Source: an uncultured Clostridia bacterium
Lineage (GTDB): Bacteria; Bacillota; Clostridia; TANB77; CAG-508
Assembly (NCBI GenBank): GCA_947625565.1
Contig: CANQOU010000054.1
Coordinates: 1-7,544 of the forward strand
Length of the DNA: 7,544 bases
Reading direction: 5' to 3'
A model generated the notes under the pieces. It was not told where the DNA came from. It did no database searches and saw only the letters and a program-made list of their open reading frames with translations. Below, one piece after another: positions 1-5,858 of the stretch. Numbering within the stretch: position 1 is the stretch's first letter; every line of letters begins with the position of its first letter. A program made the position numbers and the translations under genes.

Positions 1-492
1 ACAATATTTTTGCATATATAATCCTAATTCTCTTGCTTTAGCTTGTCCTTCTCTAAATCCAACACGGAAATCTCGATAAACAAATTCTAGTCCATACTTT
101 TTAGCTAAACTTTCCCCTATTTTCTTAATCATTTCATGTTTTTGGTAAGGGCTTACTAATAGCGTTGTGGTAAAAGACGTATATCCATTTTCTTTAGCAA
201 ATTTTGCTGTTTGCTCTAATCTAACTGGATAGCAGTAATCTTGGCAACGTGTATCTAATTTATCAATTACATTTTTACAAAACGTATCTAGTCCATATTC
301 TTCTTCAAAAATAGCTTCAACTTCTATCATTTTACTATATTCTTTTAAGGCATCTCTTCTTGTCTTATATTCTATATATGGATGTATATTAGGATTATAC
401 CAGTATAGAGTTGGTTCTATTCCCTCTTTTCTTAAAGAATCAATGCAATATACACTACATGGTGCACAACAAGTATGCATTAGCAATTTCAT
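1..492 (-). CDS. queH: Epoxyqueuosine reductase QueH (DUF208 family), 3' end beyond window
   Basis: QueH reduces epoxyqueuosine to queuosine in the wobble position of GUN-anticodon tRNAs, the last step of queuosine synthesis. It is the cobalamin-independent iron-sulfur alternative to QueG and acts in the cytoplasm. I translated 164 codons from the ATG at 492; the frame is open to the window edge. Family landmarks seen: the N-terminal HTCCAPCS block (residues 6-13, vicinal Cys8-Cys9 plus Cys12), YNPNIHPYIEY (32-42), a Cys-containing RC...CY..RLEQTA segment (82-96), FTTTLLVSPYQKHE (107-120), YRDFR (139-143), and MQKYC at 160-164, where the family usually continues into a CGC motif. The family is about 180-220 residues, so only a short C-terminus is missing. 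The ribosome binding site is GAAAGGAA (510-503). The gene lies 36 nt after the membrane glycosyltransferase and is probably the sixth gene of the unit. One oddity is that Cys83 and Cys87 are spaced CxxxC. Confidence 0.93.
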   Translation of the reverse strand, partial: MKLLMHTCCAPCSVYCIDSLRKEGIEPTLYWYNPNIHPYIEYKTRRDALKEYSKMIEVEAIFEEEYGLDTFCKNVIDKLDTRCQDYCYPVRLEQTAKFAKENGYTSFTTTLLVSPYQKHEMIKKIGESLAKKYGLEFVYRDFRVGFREGQAKARELGLYMQKYC

Positions 493-515
493 ATTTATCA
501 AATTCCTTTCTACTT

Positions 516-545
516 ATTATAATATTTGTTATATATTCTTGTCTA
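516..545 (-). promoter_or_regulatory. Possible internal sigma-A promoter for queH
   Basis: On the minus strand, TAGACA (545-540) is followed by an 18-nt spacer and a perfect TATAAT (521-516), 23 nt before the queH ATG. It overlaps the last codons of the upstream glycosyltransferase. The predicted start of transcription, near 509, would fall inside the ribosome binding site (510-503), leaving almost no leader. In DNA this AT-rich such matches arise by chance, so this is only a candidate for independent queH expression. Confidence 0.25.
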
Positions 546-2190
546 TTAAAACAATATAATTATTAAAAATATTTTGTTTATATTTCTGTATATTATCTAT
601 TTCATTTATCTCTTGCTTTTTAATTATATAAATAGGTTCTGTTAAAGTCATATCTTCATTTATTTTATTGATTACATATTGCTTTTTATCTGTTGAATAA
701 TCCATATTTACGCCATCTTGCATTGAATAAAACTTCATAAATTCTTCTTTAGAAATATCTTTATTTTTTTGTTTGCCTTGTGTTCCATATCTTATAAAAA
801 TATCTTTTTTATCAGTATTACATACCTCATCTGATAATATTACTTTATTTACATCTGTATTTTCTACATACTGTATAGCATCTACTAAGCCATTAGACCA
901 AGTAAATGAATTAGCAATTTGTTTACTTGCATTGTCATAATAATTTATAGCAAATCCAGTAAAATTGATAACATATAATATTAGAAATAGAATTGCTAGT
1001 ATTTTTTTATTTTTGAATTTAGTTATTACTGTATATATTCCAATTCCATTTATTATAATAAAAACATACCATATAATATTTATTCTATTTATATTGATGT
1101 CATTTATAATAATTCCACAAATAAGTCCTATCAATAGCCATGTTAAAATTATAACAATTCCAAATTGATTATTTATTTCTTGTTTTCTATAAAAAAGTTT
1201 ATAACCAAGCTCAATTATTCCAATAAGAATAATTGGTAAACTAATTATATATATTGTGCCATACATAGGTAATGCATTCCATATAAGTGTATCGCTTTGC
1301 AATATTAGAATTTTAATTAAAGTAGCAATATTATTAAATAATGTACCAATTTTATTTTTAGAAAAAATTAGCATATCATTTGTTCTTATTGCATATTTAA
1401 AGTTTTGAATCGTTATTTCTCCAATATTGATAGTAGGTAAGTCAAATAAATTTATTATACACATAATAATTATAGGTGAAGAAACTATTAAGAATACTAA
1501 TGTACACAATAAGAATTTTTTTATAGTTATTTTCTTTTTTATCAATAAATATAAAGCTAATATACTTAAGAATATTGGTGTCAAGTATAGTGCTATTCCG
1601 TATGAATATAATGTAATTGCAAACAATATCATAGAAAAGAATAACATAGCTGTCTTTTTATCTTCTATTCCAGTATAAAATAAGTAAATTGCTATTAGCA
1701 TTATATGTGGATAAAAATTACAGTCTAAACACCATTGGCTTTGCATAATATCCCATGGGTTGATTGCTAGTAGACTTAATACAATAAGTGTTATTTTTTT
1801 ATTTTTAAAAATCTTATTCATTAGCAATAACATGAAAAGCAGAGATAATATAGTCATAATCATAATTGGCAATCTTATAGAGATGACAGAAAAGCCAAAT
1901 ATCTTTATAAAAAATGCAATACTATATATCGCTAAAGCACTTTGTCCACTAATTAGCCATCCTTCAAAATAAATAGGATATTTTGTTCCATAAATGTCAG
2001 TACCATTCTCAGCTATTGATTTTGCATTTATTGCCGACATTGCTTCATCACAATTTATATCATCTATTGTATTTGGCCAATTCAAAAATCTTACTGTAAT
2101 TGCTACTATAAATATTAAAATAACAAAAATAGTATATATTATTTTTTTATTTTGAAATATCTCCATAAATTTATTCAGTGTATGCATCAT
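529..2190 (-). CDS. GT39/PMT_2-like polytopic membrane glycosyltransferase, 553 aa
   Basis: Members of this group (PMT/ArnT-like GT-C fold) transfer a sugar from a polyprenyl-phosphate donor to a cell-surface acceptor outside the membrane. Donor and acceptor cannot be told from sequence. A first membrane segment (about 17-34) is followed by an acidic outer loop, DDINCDEA at 43-50, matching the catalytic or metal-binding Asp/Glu position of GT-C enzymes. The typical ENGTDIYGTKYPIYFEGW stretch lies at 61-78. About eleven more hydrophobic segments follow, at roughly 84-125, 131-147, 160-217, 226-247, 308-328, 343-363, 371-390 and 397-415. A soluble tail of about 135 residues (420-553) closes the protein. 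The ATG at 2190 is preferred because AGGAGA (2207-2202) lies 11 nt upstream; Met2 is also possible, while Met9 has no ribosome binding site. The start overlaps the end of the preceding gene by 20 nt, suggesting translational coupling. The general family is well supported; the exact function is unknown. Confidence 0.82.
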   Translation of the reverse strand: MMHTLNKFMEIFQNKKIIYTIFVILIFIVAITVRFLNWPNTIDDINCDEAMSAINAKSIAENGTDIYGTKYPIYFEGWLISGQSALAIYSIAFFIKIFGFSVISIRLPIMIMTILSLLFMLLLMNKIFKNKKITLIVLSLLAINPWDIMQSQWCLDCNFYPHIMLIAIYLFYTGIEDKKTAMLFFSMILFAITLYSYGIALYLTPIFLSILALYLLIKKKITIKKFLLCTLVFLIVSSPIIIMCIINLFDLPTINIGEITIQNFKYAIRTNDMLIFSKNKIGTLFNNIATLIKILILQSDTLIWNALPMYGTIYIISLPIILIGIIELGYKLFYRKQEINNQFGIVIILTWLLIGLICGIIINDININRINIIWYVFIIINGIGIYTVITKFKNKKILAILFLILYVINFTGFAINYYDNASKQIANSFTWSNGLVDAIQYVENTDVNKVILSDEVCNTDKKDIFIRYGTQGKQKNKDISKEEFMKFYSMQDGVNMDYSTDKKQYVINKINEDMTLTEPIYIIKKQEINEIDNIQKYKQNIFNNYIVLIDKNI

Positions 2191-3481
2191 AAAATTCTAT
2201 TTCTCCTACATGTCTTAAGTTTTCTTTTATATATGTAATAACCTTTATTGGTGATTGCCAATTTAATGTTTCGTTATCTTTTCTTACAAGATATATTATA
2301 TTTTCATTTTTTTCTTTTTTTATTTTTTCTATTTGTCCTTGTTCTCCATCTTTTCCGATATTTCCTTTTAAGAACATATCATAGTCTTTTGTATATTTAT
2401 TAAGTGGAATAGTATAAACTGCACTTTCTGCATCTAATATATATACCGTTATTCCTTGTTTTTCTTTTTCTTTAATATATTTATCTATCTCTATAATTCT
2501 GTCTTGCAAATATTCTGGTATTTCAATATTTTCAAAATGTTCTATTTCTTTATTTATTTTCCCATATCTATAGTTGTTTATATATTCTCGTATATTTATT
2601 ACACCCTGCAAGCTTATTGTTGCTAATAATCCTACCCAAATTATCAATGTTATAGTTTTATAATGAAACTTTTTCTTGGAATATCTTATTTTATCATATC
2701 CTATTTTTCCTAATAAGAATAAACAATAACTAATAGAAATAAGTGCAATCGTTATACCTATTAAAAAGTGAATTCTATCTGCAATAGGATAAATAACTAT
2801 TAGCACTGGTAAACTATATAATGTTAAAATTTGAATATTTGTAAATTTTTCTTTTGTTTCTTCTTGTACTTCTACTTTTTTGATACTAATAATTTTTGTT
2901 ATTATACTTGCTAAAATAGTTACAATAATTGTAACAGGTATTAGCCTTGATAAAATAGTTATTTCTAGTATATTACTTTTTAGCAATGTTTTATATTCTA
3001 CTTTATTGTCAAATGTCGCTATTCCTTTTATTGCATAATCTAGAAAATCATTAAAAGAATTAGTAATAATAAGGTATGATAATAAAATAATACTTGGTAT
3101 AGCAATCCCTAATACTCGTTTTCCAACTTCCTTCATTAATACTTTTATATTTTCTTTTTTATTGATTTCTAATAGAGGTCTTAATAAAACTGCTATTGCA
3201 ATTATTGCTCCTATACTTTGTTTTGTGCAAATAGCTAATCCTCCTAAGATTCCTATCCATAATGATTTATTTTTCTTTTCTGAAGCTAACTCTAAGTATA
3301 AAATACTTAAGCAAAGAAATAGACACATATAGTTATAATCAATGCAAAAGATTTCACGGAATAATAAACCTATTAATGCTGTAATAATTACACTTATATT
3401 TGTTTCTTTAGTAAGTCGTTTTAATATTTTAAATATCATGTAAAAAATAGATGTCATTAGCAAAGCAGCTAAAATTCTCAT
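2171..3481 (-). CDS. Main body of the frameshifted membrane glycosyltransferase, 436 aa from first in-frame ATG
   Basis: This is the longest ATG-initiated stretch of the broken gene. It encodes successive hydrophobic helices through about residue 300, broken by a basic cytoplasmic loop around 205-222, then a hydrophilic C-terminal domain of about 140 residues with EIDKYIKEKEKQGITVYIL and a WQSPIKVITYIKE segment. The ATG at 3481 is probably not a genuine start: no Shine-Dalgarno sequence precedes it, and the same frame continues upstream into family-typical sequence (GKIPYKEIS, TTPLLPF). Without the first helix and the Asp/Glu loop it would lack the presumed catalytic residues. It resembles GT39/PMT-type proteins of unknown specificity. 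Its 3' end overlaps the next glycosyltransferase by 20 nt. Confidence 0.65.
   Translation of the reverse strand: MRILAALLMTSIFYMIFKILKRLTKETNISVIITALIGLLFREIFCIDYNYMCLFLCLSILYLELASEKKNKSLWIGILGGLAICTKQSIGAIIAIAVLLRPLLEINKKENIKVLMKEVGKRVLGIAIPSIILLSYLIITNSFNDFLDYAIKGIATFDNKVEYKTLLKSNILEITILSRLIPVTIIVTILASIITKIISIKKVEVQEETKEKFTNIQILTLYSLPVLIVIYPIADRIHFLIGITIALISISYCLFLLGKIGYDKIRYSKKKFHYKTITLIIWVGLLATISLQGVINIREYINNYRYGKINKEIEHFENIEIPEYLQDRIIEIDKYIKEKEKQGITVYILDAESAVYTIPLNKYTKDYDMFLKGNIGKDGEQGQIEKIKKEKNENIIYLVRKDNETLNWQSPIKVITYIKENLRHVGEIEFYDAYTE
2202..2207 (-). promoter_or_regulatory. Ribosome binding site deciding the start of the 553-aa glycosyltransferase
   Basis: AGGAGA on the minus strand lies inside the coding region of the preceding gene, 11 nt before the ATG at 2190. 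It supports the overlapping start over the downstream Met9, which has no such site. Confidence 0.6.
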
Positions 3482-3560
3482 TATAATCAGTTGGTTTGAT
3501 ATTATTAAAAAAATACTACTGATAAATGGTAATAATGGAGTGGTAATTGTACTGATTTCT

Positions 3561-3713
3561 TTATATGGTATTTTTCCGTTCTGCTATATTTCTTGCTACA
3601 TTATAATTCCAAAGTTCATCTAAATCTCCTAATGGCTTTACTAAAATATTGCTAAAAATTACAATAAATATTAAAATAGCTAAAAGGTATTCTTTTTTCA
3701 ATATTTTTTTCAT
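3561..3713 (-). CDS. N-terminal fragment of the frameshifted glycosyltransferase, 50 aa
   Basis: This is the 5' piece of the broken gene. It has its own good ribosome binding site and the start codon that the whole gene would use. It encodes one membrane helix (residues 8-25) and the acidic loop GDLDELW (29-35), followed by six out-of-frame residues and TAA. As made it would be a short membrane peptide without the rest of the enzyme. It is not an independent gene. Confidence 0.6.
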   Translation of the reverse strand: MKKILKKEYLLAILIFIVIFSNILVKPLGDLDELWNYNVARNIAERKNTI

Positions 3714-3718
3714 TTTCT

Positions 3719-3723
3719 CTCCC
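3719..3723 (-). promoter_or_regulatory. Ribosome binding site of the broken glycosyltransferase, touching the ruvB stop
   Basis: GGGAG on the minus strand shares the last G of the ruvB TAG stop and lies 5 nt before the ATG at 3713. It shows that the true start of the broken gene is 3713 rather than 3481, and that its translation is probably coupled to ruvB. Confidence 0.65.
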
Positions 3724-4727
3724 TATTCTAAATAAGAATATCCCATATGAGTATATGCTGGTGGTAAAACAGTTCTTCCTCTTAATGTTCTAGCTATAAA
3801 TCCAATTTGAATTAAATATGGTTCATAAACATCTTCTATTGTATCAACTTCTTCTCCTATTGTTGCAGCTAATGCCTCTATTCCAACAGGTTTTCCTTTA
3901 TATTGTACAATCATAGTTTCTAGTATTTTTCTATCAATTTCGTCTAATCCTAATTCATCAATTTCTAGCTTATTCAAAGCATGCTTTGTAACTTTTAAAT
4001 CAATTTCTCCATTGCCTAACACAGCTGCATAATCTCTAACTCTTTTCAATATTCTATTTGCTATTCTAGGTGTTCCTCTTGACCTTCTTGCAATCTCAAC
4101 TGCTGCTGGTTCTTCAATTTTTACATTTAATATATTACTAGAACGTTTAACAATTTTTGTTAAATCTTGGACAGAATATAATTCTAGCCTATGAACAATT
4201 CCAAATCTATCTCTTAATGGTGTTGTTAATGCTCCTGCTTTTGTTGTTGCACCAATCAATGTAAATTTTGGCAAATCTAGCCTAATTGACCTAGCACTTG
4301 GTCCTTTTCCTATAATAATATCTAGTGTATAGTCTTCTAAAGCTGGGTATAAAATTTCTTCTACACTTTTACTAAGTCTATGGATTTCATCTATAAATAG
4401 CACATCAAATTCAGACAAGTTTGTAAGTAATGCTGCTAAATCACCTGGTTTTTCAATTGCTGGTCCTGAAGTAATTTTAATATTTGCATTCATTTCATTT
4501 GATATTATGTTTGATAAAGTTGTTTTACCTAATCCAGGTGGTCCATATAATAAAACATGGTCTAATGCTTCTCCTCTTTTTTTTGCCGCTTCAATATATA
4601 TTTTCATATTTTCTTTTATTTTATCTTGTCCTATGTATTCTTCCAATGTCTTAGGTCTTAAAGAATTTTCTAATCTTTCTTCACCTATATTTTCTAACTC
4701 TGGTGAAATCAATCTCTCATCTTCCAT
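3723..4727 (-). CDS. ruvB: Holliday junction branch migration DNA helicase RuvB, 334 aa
   Basis: RuvB is the AAA+ motor that, with RuvA, drives branch migration of Holliday junctions in recombinational repair. The protein is full length for the family. Landmarks: the N-terminal LRPKTLEEYIGQ segment (23-34), Walker A GPPGLGKT (62-69), Walker B FIDEIH (111-116), sensor 1 GATTKAG (159-165), the arginine-finger loop LRDRFG (171-176, finger Arg174 by family alignment), sensor 2 GTPRIANR (218-225), and a C-terminal winged-helix domain from about 260 ending with TLRGRTVLPPAYTHMG (314-329). All key residues are present, so it should be active. AAAGGAG (4740-4734) lies 6 nt before the ATG. Its usual partners ruvA and ruvC are not adjacent; glycosyltransferase genes flank it on both sides, 32 nt upstream and 9 nt downstream. 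Confidence 0.98.
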   Translation of the reverse strand: MEDERLISPELENIGEERLENSLRPKTLEEYIGQDKIKENMKIYIEAAKKRGEALDHVLLYGPPGLGKTTLSNIISNEMNANIKITSGPAIEKPGDLAALLTNLSEFDVLFIDEIHRLSKSVEEILYPALEDYTLDIIIGKGPSARSIRLDLPKFTLIGATTKAGALTTPLRDRFGIVHRLELYSVQDLTKIVKRSSNILNVKIEEPAAVEIARRSRGTPRIANRILKRVRDYAAVLGNGEIDLKVTKHALNKLEIDELGLDEIDRKILETMIVQYKGKPVGIEALAATIGEEVDTIEDVYEPYLIQIGFIARTLRGRTVLPPAYTHMGYSYLE

Positions 4728-4759
4728 ATATTTCTCCTTTTGCTAGTTTTAGATATTTT

Positions 4760-5239
4760 CTAGATTTGTTCAATAAAGTTTTCTATTATATTTAAAATTT
4801 TAGTATTATCCATTTTATATTCTACTGGCTTAAATGTTTTTGCTTTTTCGATTGCTTCTTCTAGTTCTTCTACATCATTTATTCCAATAATATATCCTTT
4901 TTTAGTAAATGCATCTACTATATCTTTTTGATGGTCATTTACATGTTCTCCATATTGATGTTTACGTGGTACTGCTATAACTTTTTTTCCAAGTTTTAAT
5001 GAAGATACAATAGATGCACCACCACCATGTGTAATAACTAAAGATGCCTTTTCTTGATATTTTCCAATTTCTGTTTTTGATATTAAACCGAATTGTTCTA
5101 AATTTTTACTTTCATATTTAGTATATCCTGCTTGAACAATTACTTTTTCTGTTATGCTACCATTTTCTATCAATCTATCCACTTCTTCTAACAATCTGTG
5201 GAAACTATTATTTTGTGTTCCTAACATAATAAATATCAT
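4760..5239 (-). CDS. PssE-like (Alg13-type) glycosyltransferase subunit, GT28 C-terminal domain, 159 aa
   Basis: This is the catalytic, donor-binding half of a split glycosyltransferase, comparable to PssE/Cps14G and eukaryotic Alg13. It would join the PssD-like partner at the cytoplasmic membrane face and add a sugar from a UDP-sugar to a lipid-linked acceptor. Seen: an N-terminal Rossmann strand with GTQNNSFHRLLEEVD (7-21), VIVQAGYTKYES (33-44), then the GT28 nucleotide-sugar site THGGGASIVSSLKLGKKVIAVPR (residues 70-92) followed by EHVNDHQ (98-104). The length is normal for the stand-alone subunit. It has no membrane helix, as expected for a protein recruited by its partner. Its ATG follows the partner's TAA with no spacing, and the ribosome binding site GGAGGT lies within the partner's last codons. 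The sugar added cannot be read from sequence. Confidence 0.9.
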   Translation of the reverse strand: MIFIMLGTQNNSFHRLLEEVDRLIENGSITEKVIVQAGYTKYESKNLEQFGLISKTEIGKYQEKASLVITHGGGASIVSSLKLGKKVIAVPRKHQYGEHVNDHQKDIVDAFTKKGYIIGINDVEELEEAIEKAKTFKPVEYKMDNTKILNIIENFIEQI

Positions 5240-5713
5240 TTAATATATTAAACCTCCATATACTGCTTTTGGATATAATTTTAACATTTCTTCCCATTGT
5301 ACAATAAATAAATCTGCAATTGGATAAATAAGTCTACCTGTTGCAGTCTTTTTATTTATATTTGCAATTGTTTCTATATATATAATTTTACTTCTAAAAA
5401 TTTTTCCTAAAACACACATTGGTCCTGCTGTATGTGTTCCTGTTGATATAATTACTTTTGGATGTATTTTAAAATATAGATAAACTGTCTTTATACATAA
5501 ATATAAATATTTAAAAATATATGTAAATAATTTAGCTCTTGTTCCATATGGTAAAAAAGACAACTTTTCACCATATTCCTCCTTTAAGCCAATATTAGAT
5601 TTATCTTTTTCTGTAATAATATGATAGTCATATTTTTCAAATAAAGGCTTTAATTGCAATAATTCTTCTAAATGTCCACCTGTACTAGAAATAAATAATA
5701 TTTTTTTCTTCAT
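5240..5713 (-). CDS. PssD-like (Alg14-type) glycosyltransferase subunit, 157 aa
   Basis: This is the membrane-anchoring, acceptor-binding half of the split glycosyltransferase (compare PssD/Cps14F and Alg14), working with the PssE-like protein encoded immediately downstream. Seen: the N-terminal ILFISSTGGHLEELLQL segment (5-21) with the family's GGH loop, a basic-aromatic hydrophobic stretch at 62-84 that could bind the membrane, STGTHTAGPMCVLGKIF (90-106), and the C-terminal Alg14 pattern IYIETIANINKKTATGR (111-127) and PIADLFIVQWEEMLKLYP (131-148), then YGG at 152-154. The length is usual for the family. The start is ATG 5713. AAAAGGAT (5732-5725) is a ribosome binding site at rather long spacing. 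A good promoter lies just upstream, so this is probably the first gene of its operon. No polymerase, flippase or other capsule gene is nearby. Confidence 0.9.
   Translation of the reverse strand: MKKKILFISSTGGHLEELLQLKPLFEKYDYHIITEKDKSNIGLKEEYGEKLSFLPYGTRAKLFTYIFKYLYLCIKTVYLYFKIHPKVIISTGTHTAGPMCVLGKIFRSKIIYIETIANINKKTATGRLIYPIADLFIVQWEEMLKLYPKAVYGGLIY
5252..5257 (-). promoter_or_regulatory. Ribosome binding site of the pssE-like gene inside the pssD-like gene
   Basis: GGAGGT on the minus strand lies 12 nt before the ATG at 5239. It is formed by the Gly-Gly codons of the conserved terminal YGG of the upstream subunit. Together with the abutting stop and start codons it suggests coupled synthesis of the two subunits. 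It also favours Met1 over Met5 as the start. Confidence 0.7.
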
Positions 5714-5751
5714 TAACTTGACATATCCTTTTCTAATATTTTGACATTCTT

Positions 5752-5780
5752 ATTATATCTTTTTTTTCTTTCAATGTCTA
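5752..5780 (-). promoter_or_regulatory. Sigma-A-type promoter for the glycosyltransferase-ruvB-queH unit
   Basis: On the minus strand a -35 box TAGACA (5780-5775, five of six consensus bases) is separated by exactly 17 nt from a perfect -10 box TATAAT (5757-5752). Transcription would start near 5745, giving a leader of about 33 nt that contains the AAAAGGAT ribosome binding site (5732-5725) before the ATG at 5713. It sits just downstream of the dnaJ terminator, where a new transcription unit must begin. I saw no obvious operator repeat around it. Confidence 0.65.
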
Positions 5781-5815
5781 GCAATTTACTATTTTTTATA
5801 TAAAAATCTGCACAT

Positions 5816-5854
5816 AAAAAAGCTAAGATTTTAAATAACTAAAATCCTAGCTTT
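5816..5854 (-). terminator. Intrinsic terminator of the dnaK-dnaJ operon
   Basis: On the minus strand a 15-bp stem (arms 5854-5840 and 5833-5819, all paired with a single G-U) encloses a 6-nt loop and is followed by a T tract completed by the As at 5821-5816 of the plus strand. It begins 4 nt after the dnaJ stop. On the plus strand no T run follows the stem, so it acts in one direction only. It separates the heat-shock operon from the next unit. Confidence 0.88.
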
Positions 5855-5858
5855 CATA

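Larger units (their letters stand above)
2171..3713 (-). pseudogene. Frameshifted membrane glycosyltransferase-like gene (about 513 aa when restored)
   Basis: The gene begins with ATG at 3713, 9 nt after the ruvB stop, behind GGGAG (3723-3719). Its first frame encodes a membrane helix (residues 8-25) and then GDLDELWNYNVARNIA at 29-44, a GT-C type outer-loop motif with Asp30, Asp32 and Glu33. That frame stops at 3563-3561. The +1 frame, open from upstream of 3577, continues as GKIPYKEISTITTPLLPF and runs on to the stop at 2171. The join lies near 3575-3581. Either one extra base sits in GCAGAAC, giving IANGKIPY or IADGKIPY after removal, or one extra A sits in the A5 run at 3575-3571. The restored protein of about 513 residues has roughly ten membrane helices and a soluble tail of about 140 residues, like the next gene. 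The break may be a recent lesion, a phase-variable state or a sequencing/assembly error. No convincing slippery site for programmed frameshifting is visible. Confidence 0.8.
5714..5858 (-). other. Intergenic boundary between heat-shock operon and glycosyltransferase operon
   Basis: This 145-nt gap is the longest non-coding stretch in the window. In transcription order it holds the dnaJ terminator, an AT-rich spacer, the TAGACA/TATAAT promoter and the ribosome binding site of the pssD-like gene. Nothing else recognisable, such as a small ORF or a riboswitch fold, was seen in it. Confidence 0.7.

Noticed and set aside
965..1972. Three plus-strand open frames opposite the 553-aa membrane glycosyltransferase
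   Set aside because: They are Ile/Asn-rich translations of the reverse complement of AT-rich membrane-helix codons, without start signals or recognisable domains.
3571..3581. Programmed +1 ribosomal frameshifting joining the two parts of the broken glycosyltransferase
   Set aside because: No recognised slippery codon, internal Shine-Dalgarno spur or stop-codon context is present at the junction; the 0-frame stop lies several codons downstream. A simple indel explains the data better.
4507..4746. Plus-strand open frame opposite the start of ruvB
   Set aside because: Antisense of the strongly conserved RuvB Walker A region; the coding signal clearly belongs to the minus strand.
5741..5770. 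Plus-strand TTGACA (5741-5746) as a promoter facing dnaJ
   Set aside because: No acceptable -10 box at 16-18 nt (the sequence there is a T run), and no plus-strand gene lies downstream.
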